A DNA stretch of 64,000 nucleotides from Alviniconcha marisindica (lineage: Eukaryota > Mollusca > Gastropoda > Provannidae): positions 62,001 through 126,000 of the forward strand of contig JABMCL010002719.1 of the NCBI GenBank assembly GCA_018857735.1. Direction: 5' to 3'. Below the pieces are notes generated by a model. That model was not told the origin of the DNA. It saw only the letters and a list, made by a program, of their open reading frames with translations, and made no database searches. This document shows, in pieces, positions 22,463 through 33,560 of this stretch. The translations under genes were made by a program, and so were the position numbers. Within the stretch, counting starts at the first letter, position 1; each line of letters opens with the position of its first letter.

Positions 22463-23259
22463 ATGTTTACTTACTTATTATATCATGCCTCTGCATATAA
22501 ACATAGGGCTCAGGTCGAAAAAGAGCTTTTAGATCAAATCAATATAGGACACTACATCATAGTGGACAGAAAACCAGCAGTGGTTAGCACAATGGCGGCT
22601 ATTCCTAAGGAGGATGGTTCTGTTAGCCTTATTCATGATGGTAGTAGGCCTACATGAGCAGCCATGAATGACTACTCTCAGCCTGATACCATAAAATTCC
22701 AAATGTTACAGGATGCCTGTCAGCTGGCTAAGCCCTTTTATTATTGTGCAAAAACAAATCTGGAGGCTGCTCAGTATCGTTCTGTTCCCAAACATTGCGA
22801 TGGCTACAGAAAAACAGGCTTCCAATGGCACTTTGAGGGTGAAAATAAACCTATGTTTCTTTTTGACAGTAGGTTGTCATTTGACAGCAACAAAGGCCCA
22901 TCATATTTTCATCGACTGTCAAAGGCAATTCATAGGTGTATGATGCGCAAAGGTTTTAGAGGAGTTGTAGCCTACATTGACAATTCTTTATCACAGCAGC
23001 AACTTATGAAGAGTGTAGAAAGTGGATGGACATTCTTATTAAACTCTTAAGAATGTTAGGATTTTTGATCAGTTGGAAAAAGGTAGTGGGGCCGAGCCAA
23101 TGCATCACCTTCCTGGGTGTTGAGATCGACACAACAAGCAGCATCTTGTCCTTGGGCAAGGACAAACTCCAGCAACTCCAGCAGCAGCTCCAGCACTTCG
23201 GTGCATGCAAATGTGCCAGCAAACAGCAACTGCAGAGTTTATTGGGTTTACTAAACTAG
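22463..23259 (+). pseudogene. DIRS reverse transcriptase
   Basis: Order of pieces: VEKELLDQINIGHYIIVDRK, VSTMAAIPKEDGSVSLIHDG, an in-frame TGA, MNDYSQPDTIKFQMLQDACQ, GPSYFHRLSKAIHRCMMRKG, GVVAYIDNSL, then after a frame change ISWKKVVGPSQCITFLGVEI. The catalytic Y-x-D-D motif reads YIDN, so the second Asp is lost. The element is dead by motif as well as by frame. Confidence 0.88.
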
Positions 23260-23927
23260 GCATGCCAAGCGATCCGAGGAGGAAGATTTTTTTCTTCTTT
23301 GGCGCATACTGGATACCCTGCAACCTCTCCAGTAGCAGTGACATAAGGCTCAGTGGATTTTAAACAGGACATACAGTGGTGGCTATCCTTTTTATACACA
23401 TTTAACAGCACGTGAATGTGTGCATGTGCATGTTGATGCTTGTAACTTGGCAGTGGGAACCTTTTGGCAAGGGAAGTGGATATACCGTGTTCGATTGTGA
23501 TATGCCTGCAGCAATCTGTCTCCACATCAACTACAAAGAAATATGTGCAGTGGTTCACGCAGTGGAAGACGGGCACATTTGTGGCATGGGAAAACTGTGA
23601 CTGTTCATAATGACAGTGACAGCATGGTGACCAAATCTGTTATTAACAAAAAAATGGTCAACGAATGCGTATGTGAACCACTTATTGCAAAAAATGGCAT
23701 GGCCATGTGCTAAGCTAAACTGTAAACTAGAAGCTGTGCATGTAGCAGGTGCTATCAGTATCTTGCCCGACACTATATCACAATTGCATGAAAAAGGAAA
23801 GATCCGCTACTTGATTCAACTGCTCAGCCACTGGCATCAAGGTACCGTCCCGTTATCACACTTGCAGGACCACATGTCCATTAAAGCCTTCCAAATTTTG
23901 GTTGCCAGGTGCAGCCAACCTGAGTGA
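23260..23927 (+). pseudogene. DIRS RNase H and connection region
   Basis: Recognisable pieces are GSGYTVFDCDMPAAICLHIN, YKEICAVVHAVEDGHI, VTVHNDSDSMVTKSVINKK, LNCKLEAVHVAGAISILPDT and ISQLHEKGKIRYLIQLLSHW. They are split over at least three frames, with deletions near 23270-23400. Confidence 0.82.
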
Positions 23928-23949
23928 GCAGTTGGACCAGGAAGTGGCT

Positions 23950-24840
23950 CGGTAAAGAGGAGCAGCCTTCTTGGATAACACAAAGAAGACTTACCAGACA
24001 CATCTAAGGTCATACATAGCTTTCTGTGAACAGTCGGGTATTGTGCCTGTGCCTGCGTCCGACATAACAGTTGCCAAGTATGTGGTGTTCCTAGCCCAAA
24101 GACTAAAGCCTTCTTCCATCAGGCAGTACCTCAACATTATTCACCTGTTGCATTTGGAATGTAACTTAGACAATCCCTGTGCAGACTCGTGGGACCTAAA
24201 GACCACCATTAAGGGAATTAAAAAGGTTAAAGGAACTGAAGTTACCCAGAAACTCCCCATGACACCAGAACTGTTGCTCCAAATGAAAGAGAGGCTGACT
24301 TTTTCCAAGACAATGGACTGTGTGTTCTGGGCCACCTGTATCATGATGTTTCATGGACTGTTGCGGAAATCAAACCTCTTTGGTATTGACAGTGGAGGGT
24401 TTCACCCTGACAGACAGCTGACTCGGGACTGCTTTCATGTCTCGGCCGACCAGTGCTCTGTGACTGGAGCAAAACAAAACAAACTGGAGAGCAAATTTTG
24501 AATATCTGTCTGTATGAATATTATTGGTGGGACACCAGCTGTGCCCCGTTACTGCTGTCTTGACTAACTTCCGCGCCCAGGGCGCAGGCATTTCCGATGA
24601 TGGGGCCCACCTTCAATCGTAAATTGAAAGCGCTAACCTCTCGCATTGGTGTGTCTGGTGTGTGAAGCCATAGCCTGTGTAGAGGTGGTGCCATGTGGGC
24701 CCTATCATTGGGAATTCCTGGAGTCAAAGCAATGGGCGACTGGAAGAGTGCTACCTTGTCTATTTAGATCAAATCCCCAAGCATTGATTGACCACCATTG
24801 CAAACAATTCGCCCATAGCCTCCCCCATCATACCTAACAG
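23950..24840 (+). pseudogene. DIRS tyrosine recombinase
   Basis: The core-binding domain reads NTKKTYQTHLRSYIAFCEQS, then ITVAKYVVFLAQRLKPSSIR. Box I arginine is present in MMFHGLLRKSNLF. After a stop at 24499-24501, box II reads SHSLCRGGAMWALSLGIPG near 24662-24718, where the usual H-x-x-R has become H-S-L-C. The tyrosine region needs a one-base frame change: TACCTTGTCTATTTAGATCA gives YLVYLDQ, then ALIDHHCKQF. A TAA also lies just before the start. Confidence 0.88.
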
Positions 24841-25109
24841 TTACACATCGTACCTGATACACTAGACCTAGGTGACAACTTTGAGTGAGTTTGGGATGGA
24901 GAGAAGCCTTTGACCTTTCTGTTAATAAGTGGGAGAAATACACCAAAATGTTGTGTATTACTGTTGATAAACATTGTTGTGTTTTGTGAAGGATTAAATA
25001 TTGTTCAGCCCAAACTCACTCATATACGTTTGTGTTAGTTCCTCAGATGCAAGAGAGAACGTGTGTGTGTGTGCCTGTGTGTGTGTGCATGTGTGTATGT
25101 GTATGTGTA

Positions 25110-25140
<31 letters not shown>

Positions 25141-26520
25141 TGGGTGGGGGGGGGGGGGGGGGGGGGGGGTTAGTGGAAAGCGGATGTTTAAGATCAAAAT
25201 ATAATGGTTAGTACTATATCTTTTGAACTGCAGATCATTTTGCAACTGCGCTTTGATGGTACATCAGTATAACTTTTCTAAGTCAGAATGTCTTGTGAAA
25301 TGATTGGATTGCTGTGTTCAGTTTCAAGGTCAGTGTCAGAGTGGAGGTTCAGCACTTCATTAAATGTTTGTCCTATATTTTTCTGTCAAATTATAATGCA
25401 TTTGACTATCCTTTTACATTTTTTTTAATTAGGCTTTATGATTGTAGTATTTAGTTGTGTTGCCCAGTGAGGGATGATTAAAGTATTTTGACTTGATAGT
25501 AACATAGCTGTCAACCCCTTTTGGGAGTAAACCTTAGTCCAGAGATTGTGAACCTGTATTTCCCATATGCAGGCCAGGGTCTTTTGTTTTTTCGCTGGTA
25601 GCAGCAGCATTTTGAATTCCAACCGGCACATGTGGCATTGGAAGGAAGAAGCAATGTCGTGCTAAATATGCATGCACAACAAGATTTCTTAGCCTATTGC
25701 ACTAGGCCAGTCAGTGTGCATTTGGCGATGGCATGCATTGGCTGCTTGTTCAACAGTTTTTCAGTCTTTTTGCTCAGTTTAAAACAACAGCAAAATCTCA
25801 TGAAAATTATGTTTTCCTGTATCCATTTTCCAGTATGGCCATATCCCCCCAAAATAATGAAAAAAATGTATTTTATACTGGTAAACTGTATGGGTTGACA
25901 GGTATGTAGTAATGACACTGACAATAGCACACAGTGTATTTCCTGGCACACAGCAAAGGGGGGAGGGAAGAGGGTATTGCCAGGCAAGGTGACAAACCTG
26001 GAGTTTGTTTAGATGTCATTAATAAACTTGTGGTATAATTTGCGTGAAATCTGCAATGTTTGTTTCAATTGTGGTGTAGGCTGCAGGTCAGAAAAAGGGT
26101 AGGTCTTATTTCTGTTTATAGTGCAAAAAACAAATGTATGTTCCTTTCACAAAATGAAAGCAAAACCAATAAAATAGATGGTATTTTGAAAAATCTTGTT
26201 TTCTTCCAAATGGGTGAATAGTGATGTCCTTCAGTGATTGACTCAGCTTTTGCGTAATCTATTGTAACCATGTTGTCTGTAAGTCTATAAATCTGCCCCC
26301 CCCCCCCCCCCCCACTTCCTTAGGTTCCATCTGTGTGTGTATCTGAGTGTGGTGTGGTGTGCAAGGAATATACTGTATATATATATATTTTTTAGGTTTT
26401 AACTTTTATGTATACAGGTACATTTTTGTTGATCTTGAAACTTATGGTGTGCTCACCCTTGTTGGTGAGATAATGTGCTACAGAAATGACCACTATTTCT
26501 ATTATTATTAAAAGTAACCA
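24841..26520. other. Probable upstream/intron region of the CREC gene; no exon recognised
   Basis: It holds a compound (GT)n(GA)n poly-G microsatellite (25060-25169), a poly-C run (26297-26313) and unique sequence. A 5' non-coding exon and promoter of the gene beginning at 26539 must lie here or further upstream, but I could not identify them. Confidence 0.5.
25060..25169. repeat. Compound (GT)n(GA)n and poly-G
   Basis: Imperfect GT/GTAT repeats, then about 14 bases of GA, then TGGGTGG and about 23 bases of G. Confidence 0.95.
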
Positions 26521-26538
26521 TTTTGTCTTCAATCACAG

Positions 26539-26691
26539 GTGTCAAGATGCTGTACATCAACAGTGTGTGGGTTGCACTGGTGCTGGTAGGTGCAGTGTTG
26601 AGTGAGGAGCACACTGATCATGGACCAAGAGTACCACATGAAAATGTTGATGGAACACACAACACTGCTTACGATCATGAAGCTGTGTTAG
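26539..26691 (+). CDS. CREC EF-hand protein, exon 1 (coding from 26547)
   Basis: The exon follows the acceptor AATCACAG and starts GTGTCAAG then ATG at 26547. It encodes a signal peptide (LYINSVWVALVLVGAVL, cleavage expected near SEEH) and the acidic N-terminus ending YDHEAVLG, which is like the DYDHEAFLG lead-in of calumenin/reticulocalbins. The donor is TTAG|GTGTGT, phase 1. Since an acceptor precedes the ATG, there is at least one 5' UTR exon upstream. The product is an ER/secretory-pathway calcium-binding protein. Confidence 0.88.
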
Positions 26692-27159
26692 GTGTGTATG
26701 TCTGTGTCTGTGTGCAAGTATGTATGTGGTCTGTGTGAAAGAGTGCATTGATGTAATAAAAATGCTTGTGAAAGGAATTTTTTTTTTGTTGATCTGTGCT
26801 ATATCTTGACTTTGTGTGTGTGTGTAAGGATGGGAAAGTAAGGCCACTTCATAGTTAGTCCATTGGGCTGGCTTGGCTGGCTGACTGGGTGTGGCAAAGT
26901 CTTGAACAGTGAGATTTTGACCCACGAAACAGGGTTCATTACCCAGCCTGATATGTGATACTTATCCTAGCTGGAATTTTGACTGAATTTAATGTTCTTT
27001 CCATTGTCATTGGTTTGTTATTATTTGCACACCTGTAACACATGGGACCATGATTTTTCATCCTGTTGTTCTTCTCCTTTCATATAGTGTCCAACATTGT
27101 GCCAAGCCAGCCCAATGGACTAACACTGAAGTGGCCTTACTTTCCCATGAAAACAACAT

Positions 27160-27450
27160 CCTTACACACACACACACATTTTGCATGCTGGGTGAAATCA
27201 CCACCAAACTCTGACATGTACTACAGGATTTTTAACATGCATATACACAGAGGACCTGAAGTTTTAGTCTCATCTGAAGGATGTTTATAGTCTGTGCAGA
27301 ATTTGTTAGGACATGGAGCTCCCCCCCCCCCCCCCCCCCCCCCCCACCAGAGACAGAACAGGGAGCAGAAAGTACCTAGACAAGGTTCAAACTTATAGCC
27401 TCTTGAATTTAAGTCAGTGCCTTAACTACTTGGCGATGCGATCACTTTTC
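27160..27450 (-). mobile_element. tRNA-derived SINE-like repeat (SINE3) in intron 1
   Basis: Body blocks CTGACATGTACTACAGGATT, ATGCATATACAC, GTCTCATCTGAAGGATG and GTGCAGAATTTG lead to GGTTCAAACTTATAGCC and CAGTGCCTTAACTACTTGGC. On the minus strand these last look like a decayed B box and A box of a tRNA head. A poly-C run (27321-27345) splits it. A related fragment is at 16100-16240. It ends about 50 bp upstream of exon 2. Confidence 0.65.
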
Positions 27451-27502
27451 CATGGGCTATAGCAACCACATTGAAATAGTTGTTTTGCACATTTGTTGCC
27501 AG

Positions 27503-27650
27503 GATCAGAAGACTTGGAAGAAGAGTTTGCAGGTTTGCCACCTGAGGAAGCAATGAAGCGACTTCAGAGGATAGCAGAACAACATGACACTAACAATGAT
27601 GGTCAGATCTCGAAAGAGGAGATGTACAAATGGATCACAAACTCCTTCCT
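27503..27650 (+). CDS. CREC EF-hand protein, exon 2 (EF-hand 1)
   Basis: Acceptor TTGTTGCCAG, donor TTCCT|GTGTGT. It encodes SEDLEEEFAGLPPEEAMKRL and the EF-hand loop DTNNDGQISKEE, which has the Asp/Asn/Gly/Glu pattern for calcium coordination. Phase 1 in, phase 2 out, joining exactly with exons 1 and 3. Confidence 0.92.
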
Positions 27651-27894
27651 GTGTGTATTGCTGCTTTTTTACTGTTTAAAATAATAATGATAGTATCATA
27701 CAGACTGTATAGAATATAGTAGAGTGCTTTCACAGACTGAGAGTGCTTTGCAACTTAACTACACAAAACCTTGTACAAAATGCATGAAAAATGGGGCAGA
27801 GATAAAAAGAAAGAAAAAGAAAGAATGAAATAATAAGTATGGCTGTTCATCCAAAGCTTAAACTGACACACACAGGCAAACACATGCATGCATA

Positions 27895-27929
<35 letters not shown>

Positions 27930-28540
27930 ACTGCCAAAACATGACACTGAAAAGTATTATCAAAATACTGTCGGAAGAGTGTGTGTACGTAACTATTCAC
28001 AACAGCATGAAATTTATTGCACTCTGGACTAAGAAACAAACACAAACAGACAGAGAGTGTTGTCTATGACAAACAAGCACTACTTTAGTAACCATAAGTA
28101 AATTCAGTGATCCTGGTTGAAACAGATTAAGGTTAGTACACTCGATCTGCCATTGGGGCAATTTCACGTTTCATAACTATGCCATATTTTTTAGTTCTTG
28201 AAGGAGCAATTAATTTCCTTTACCTTAAAAAAACCCCAAAAAAACCCAGACCCCACTCCTTACATGCATAGAAGTGCTCACAGTCTCACAAACCAGGGTT
28301 TGCAGCACTGCAAAGTAAGTTCATCCTGTCAGACTTTAGTAGTTTTTCAGATAGATTAAGCCAACAAATAAATTGTGCTGTATAACTCCATTTAGACTGT
28401 TCATGAGTGATGTGAATTTTTCCAAAACATGCTTTATATTCACAAGTAGAAAGGGGGATTATGTAATCACTGGGAGTAGATGTTTATATGTGGCACTGTT
28501 GTGCCTGTGAGTAAGAATTAAAGAGGAAAGCAAAGTATTA
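27651..28540. other. Intron 2 of the CREC gene, first part
   Basis: Contains an (AC)n run (27897-27923) and no recognisable coding frame. Confidence 0.6.
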
Positions 28541-28544
28541 GTAA

Positions 28545-28829
28545 GTAAGCCACAGAAACCATAAGGCTTGTTAAAGATTGGGGGGGGGGGGGGGGAGATA
28601 GAGTGAGCTTATATATCTATCACTACACTGTCACCACCAGAATGACTCCTGCATTAAGATGAGCAGTGATGAGAGACATTTTTATGTTTCATTAATTGTG
28701 AGGGACAAAGTCAGAAGACTGTCCACAAAACCACAACTTTTGAAGAGAAATTAGAGCTGAAGTGGAATCGAGCCATGGCCCTTCTGCTTACCAGCCTAAT
28801 GCCGTACTGCTAGGCCAAACCAGCTCACA
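28545..28829 (-). mobile_element. tRNA-derived SINE (SINE2), copy in intron 2
   Basis: The minus strand begins GTGAGCTGGTTTGGCCTAGC, with an A box (TGGCCTAGCAGTACGG) and a degenerate B box (GGCTCGATTCC). The body blocks CACTACACTGTCACCACCAG, GATGAGCAGTGATGAGAG and ACAAAGTCAGAAGACTGTCC match 45190-45350. The tail retains CCACAGAAACCATAAGGCTT and GTAAGTAAG. A poly-G run (28579-28596) lies near the tail. Confidence 0.88.
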
Positions 28830-28842
28830 GAAAGCAAATTAT

Positions 28843-29320
28843 TATTATTGATTGTTTTTATATAGCACTATTCTCCGCTCCTGAGCAGACTCACTGCACT
28901 CTTATCACACGACATGTGATTTCAAACAAGTGACTTTATAGCGTGTTTTGAATATCCACTGAAGTGGTGTACTTACAGCACTGTTTTGGCTGATGCCGCA
29001 TGAAACTGCTGCTGTCTCAGTGTATGTTCCATGTACACCACACAACCATGCACCAGTTTACAGCATCACTTCATTTGAAGCCACATGTGTTGTGTACATG
29101 TTTGTTTAGCTGTAACTGGCCACCTGCACTTTTGGCAGAATGGCCCGGTTATTTTACATGCTGCCATGGTAACAGGGGGGTGGAACAGATACTGAAATAA
29201 GAGTCAGCACAGAAAGTTGACCATGGAGAAGAAAATCCTCCTGCTGCTGCTGCTGGGACTTGAACCTGTGACCTTTCAATCATGAGTCCAACCCTACCAC
29301 TGAGCTATCCCCACTCCATG
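28843..29320 (-). mobile_element. tRNA-derived SINE (SINE1), full copy in intron 2
   Basis: The minus strand starts GAGTGGGGATAGCTCAGTGG, with an A box (TAGCTCAGTGGTAGGG) and a B box (GGTTCAAGTCCC) spaced as in a tRNA. The body shares TGCATGGTTGTGTGGTGTAC, GACAGCAGCAGTTTCATG, GTAAGTACACCAC, GTGGATATTCAAAACA and GGAGAATAGTGCTATAT with copy 1 at 5943. The 3' end is AAAACAATCAATAATAATAA. Length is about 478 bp. It sits end to end with SINE2. Confidence 0.9.
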
Positions 29321-29474
29321 CAGTACCCATCTGCTAGGCTGCCGAAACACACACATGCCAGTGGTCACAAAAGTGGCTCAAGGAAACTGGTCAAACAATC
29401 ACACTAACTGGTCAGATGCCATTACTAGTGCTCTTCTAGCAACTTCCCTGCTCCTTTCCCTGTCTAGAATGCAT

Positions 29475-29545
<71 letters not shown>
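29475..29545. repeat. (AC)n microsatellite, intron 2
   Basis: About 70 uninterrupted bases of AC. Confidence 0.98.
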
Positions 29546-29546
<1 letters not shown>

Positions 29547-29690
29547 CACTCTCTCTGTGATTTTGTTTTTGTTTTTGAGAACTGGTCAAACAGAATAACA
29601 GCTGGTGTGTCTGACTGATAGCTGATTTTTTTTCTTTCTGGTATGTGCTTATCATAATTGGTAAAATACTGGAAATAACTGGTTAATGTG

Positions 29691-29691
<1 letters not shown>

Positions 29692-29769
<78 letters not shown>

Positions 29770-29788
29770 ACACACACACTCACACACA
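29692..29788. repeat. (AC)n microsatellite, intron 2
   Basis: About 97 bases of AC with two ACTC interruptions near 29762 and 29780. Confidence 0.98.
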
Positions 29789-30297
29789 TGTATCAGTGAA
29801 TGTTTCTCAGTCCTATATTTTTCTATACCAATCATATCTTTGCAACCAAACTAAGTGTATTGGTGTAGTATTAGTATTCTCTAATAACCAGACCTAGTGC
29901 AAACAAAGCAGGGATATATAGTATACCGACAATATCACAGTAGCTTACAGTATGTAAGCTATGTAAGCTTACACAATGGAGGGTATTTTGCTGCGTAAAG
30001 TGACAAATCTTATGATCCCTGTGTCTGTTTTTTTCTCTTCTTGTCCAGATGGTATGATAAAATGTATACATATTTGTGGAGTCAGTACTTCTAAAAACTT
30101 CTAATATGCCTCTTTCTTGGAGATTTTTTATGGAAGATTTATTAAAACACAGCATGATGATAAGATATATTGGGTGTTACATTTTGATGCGTCTTGTTGA
30201 TATTAAACAAACCACAGTATCCCTGCTTCCTATACTAAATGCATACATGCAAACATTTAAAAGCTTTTGTTTCTGTTATACCATCATAATTCTTCAG
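29789..30297. other. End of intron 2
   Basis: Unique AT-rich sequence with a short GTAAGCTTACAC-like palindromic stretch near 29953-29974. It ends at the exon 3 acceptor. No gene seen. Confidence 0.5.
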
Positions 30298-30490
30298 AAA
30301 TCTGGACCGCGAGGAGGGAATGGAGAAGTTTGAAGAAGAGGATGAAGACAAGGATGGGCAGGTCAGCTGGAAAGAATACCTGAATAAGGTGTTTGGCTAC
30401 ACTCTGGAAGATGTTGAAGACATGCGTCAGACCGTCAGCACAGCAAAAAACAAAAATGATGAGGTCCACGATATAGAGAATTCACTTAAG
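30298..30490 (+). CDS. CREC EF-hand protein, exon 3 (EF-hand 2)
   Basis: Acceptor TAATTCTTCAG, donor CTTAAG|GTGAGT. It encodes NLDREEGMEKFEEEDEDKDG, giving the loop DEDKDGQVSWKE, then EYLNKVFGYTLEDVED. It ends in phase 0. The acidic helix is typical of the family. Confidence 0.94.
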
Positions 30491-33367
30491 GTGAGTTATG
30501 TTCAACTCATAAATGATTCATTGATTGATACATATATTAACTTTTAGGCCCAATTTTGTCTGCCATGACAGATTCAGAAAAGTTATTTGAATGAAGTTTG
30601 TCCATCCATTTTGCTCTTAAGACAAAACATTACAGGGATGTAAGTTTTGAACAAAATTGCAGATTTTCACAACATCCACAGTCATTTTTTTTTTTTAGCA
30701 TACTCTTTGATTCCACTAAAAGAAAATCTGTGTTTAAAAAAAAAGAGGAGAAATTGGTGATTTGGATAATTTTGTTATGTGGCTTTTCAACCAGATGGTG
30801 AAACATGTGCAAACAACCCTAATATGATAAACATTTGGAATGGCAAAGTAGCATGTCTCACTGTGGAGAAGGGATTTTCTTACCTTTGGTATCTCAGTTG
30901 TGAAAATCCATTATCTGTTACGCAGGACCTAAACAGTTTACAGAATGTTGCTTTTGAAATAGTTCACTTTTTGTTTTAAATGATAACTGTATTTCAGCCG
31001 TTGAAGTTTTATTGTTTGCAAGAGACTTATTTTTACAACTTTTTGCTTCGGGAGGTTAATGGGGGTTTTTGCTTTTGGATTTGATTATTTTCAATGTAGA
31101 CAGTATAATGTGCATATATATTATGTGTGTGTGTTTGGGGCAGGTGGGGGGGGGGGGGGGGGGGTGGAGTGGCATTATGAAGGGTGGGGTGGGGGTGGGG
31201 AGGCGGGGGTGGGAGTGATGGCATTATGGGGGGGGGGGGGGGGGGGGGGGCTGCAGGGGTGAGGGCATTATCAGGGGTGGGTGGGACTGGGAGTGATGGC
31301 ATTATGGAGGGGGTGGGTGGTGGGGGGGGGGTGGGGGGGGTAGGTGGCTGGCTGGGAGTGATGGCATTATTGGTAGGTGATTTTTTTCTCACTTTCTTGT
31401 ATATTGCTTCTCATACAGCACATGTACATTTGTTTAAAAAATAAAATAATTGTATATAGATATTGGTACTTGTGATATGTGTATTATTTTCTTGAAGATA
31501 CTACCTTTTATTTTTTTCTCATTTAACCTTGAAAATGTTGGAGACTGTAAAATGCGGTGAGTTTGTGTAGACCAGAGAATAGAACCATATAAAAGTTATG
31601 TATTATTATTTTTTCAGTTACAGTGAGTATTACAGTTTCAGGCTTTGTCACTATGTTTTGCTTGATGAAAACTGACTAGCTTTGAGTTTTGATACAGATT
31701 GTTTGCCACGAAATGGCTTTTGTCAAAGTCAGGTATTAAACATCCATCCATCCATCCATACATGTTATTATATGCCCTGTCACACATTATAGAAGGAGGG
31801 GGTTGTGGCACGTTATGTTTAGTCACCAATGTGATAAAATGTGCAGCAATATCTGCACATCAGACAGCTCAGTTAACAAGAGGGACACACACAGAGTAAT
31901 ACGAATAGTAATGAATAATATAAGAGCAATAATGAACAATGAAACTGCACAATGATTAAAATGGTCAGCACCAGTGGCATCCAAGTCACTGAACTTCATA
32001 ATCATGCTTTTGTCCACAGAATGCTCACAGTTCTTTTGAAAGCTTGATGAATCCATTGAATGATAAACAATTTGCTTCATGACTATGTCAGTGATGTGTT
32101 ACAATCAAAGTGTTGCACCCCTTTTTGAGTTAAACAGGAAATATTTAAAACAAAGATGACAGCCAGTGTTTTGAAAAAACAAAAACAAAAACAGAAATTA
32201 GCCAGCTTCAATTAGGAATTGACTTTCTACTTTACTTCTGATGCCAGTGTGTAGTGCAAGCAGCAAGGCAAACACAGTGGAGTAACCTATAATTTAAAAC
32301 AATAAAATCAGTGGGTTTTTATTGTTGGTGGAAGGATCAAAGCTTGTTGGGGTCAGGAGAGATGGTTTACAAAAGAAGTTTGATCACAATGTGAATAGCT
32401 GGGAAAATGGTTACTAATAATACTGAAAATGTGTTAGGTGCATATGCTGTAAACTTCGCCAAGTACTGTACCATTGAAACAAAACAACAACAACATTTTG
32501 ACAAAAAACAGTTGGCACACCCAGGTTCAGTCCACATTTACCTTTTACTTCATCCACCCATACTAATCATTCTATCAAACATATCTACAGGACATGCATA
32601 ACACACTATCACCTCAGTCTGTATATAATCATATTTTACACAGCTCAAAAAGCTATAGGCAGCATTAGTCTTGTAGTCTACTCAAGGATGTATAGAATTT
32701 CATTTCAACACTGATTGAGGTAGGGATAATAAAACACACACACACACACATGTGCATGCATACACATACATATACAGAAACACATGCACACATGTTTGTG
32801 CATGCACATGCCGGCTTGCGCGCGCACACACACACACACACACATCAAGGGAAGGGGAAGACAGATTATAATGGTGCTGGTGAAGAAGTGACAAACAGCA
32901 AGTGAACCTTTCACCATGATTTGTCACTGCGTGATGACATGTTTGTCCAGACAATGTCTTCTGGACAGTTTGTAACCAAACTTAGTATGGTGCAAAAAGA
33001 TTGGTTTGCTGCTGATTTCAAGGTCAAGGTCACAGTGAGTGCTGACAATCAAATATGACTTTTTGACCATACACTGCTGATCCTGTCACAACCAGACTTA
33101 TTATAAGCCAGTGTCTTGTAAAATGATTGGATTGCTGTTTTCAAGGTTCACAATTTTATTAAATGTTTGTCAGTCCAATGTTTTCTTTATTACTAATCTC
33201 TTTGTAAACAAACAAACAAAAAATCTGCCGCTTTCTTGTTAATGACTATTTAACCACTCTGAGTCTATTTACTTTTGTGTATTAATGGTGCATTACTTTC
33301 AGTATTTTATCACACTCAGCTGGATTTAATCCAAGCTATATGGTATTTATTTATCAACACTTTTCAG
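30491..33367. other. Intron 3 of the CREC gene
   Basis: About 2.9 kb without recognisable coding frames. It contains the G-rich minisatellite at 31130-31380 and small AC runs at 32731-32750 and 32825-32844. A CATC repeat lies at 31741-31758. Confidence 0.6.
31130..31380. repeat. G-rich minisatellite with GATGGCATTATGG units
   Basis: Blocks of G/GGT/GGGGT alternate with the conserved core GGCATTAT (with variants GTGGCATTATG, GAGGGCATTATC, GATGGCATTATGG, GATGGCATTATTG) about five times. The G runs lie on the coding strand of the CREC gene and could form G-quadruplexes in the intron RNA. Confidence 0.88.
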
Positions 33368-33560
33368 ATGGTAGAGGAAGATCATCGTTTCTTTCAAGGA
33401 GCTGATGAAAATGGAGATGAAAGTTTGAATTCTGAGGAGTACATGGCTTTTTTCTTCCCCCACAACTATGAACATATGCATAAGTTTGAATTAGAGCGCT
33501 ACATGGAACAGAATGATGCTGACAAGGATGGAAAAATATCGATTGCTGAGTTTGTGCCAG
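33368..33560 (+). CDS. CREC EF-hand protein, exon 4 (EF-hands 3 and 4)
   Basis: Acceptor CACTTTTCAG, donor GTGCCAG|GTCAGT. It encodes MVEEDHRFFQGADENGDESL and the loop DENGDESLNSEE, then YMAFFFPHNYEHM and the loop DADKDGKISIAE. It is the same length as exon 3 (193 nt). Phase 0 in, phase 1 out. The F-x-HP-like motif between the two hands is a family hallmark. Confidence 0.95.

Larger units (their letters stand above)
21600..24840 (+). mobile_element. DIRS-type tyrosine-recombinase retrotransposon, decayed
   Basis: Gag-like, RT, RNase H and tyrosine-recombinase remnants lie in the canonical order on one strand. DIRS elements integrate with a phage-type recombinase rather than a DDE integrase. 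Several frameshifts and stops interrupt every domain. Terminal split repeats and an internal complementary region were not identified, so boundaries are approximate. Confidence 0.9.

Noticed and set aside
22428..22470. Possible regulatory element in the DIRS RT lead-in
   Set aside because: It is a SINE2 tail fragment (CCGTCCCTAATAAGCC), one of several in the window.
29255..29320. Possible tRNA gene on the minus strand
   Set aside because: A and B boxes are present, but they head a roughly 480-bp repeat with a second copy, so it is a SINE.
29399..29779. Long ORF of alternating Cys-Val residues on the minus strand
   Set aside because: It is only a translation of the (AC)n microsatellite. The same applies to similar frames at 5519, 7936, 8048, 40518, 41557, 42758 and 43781.
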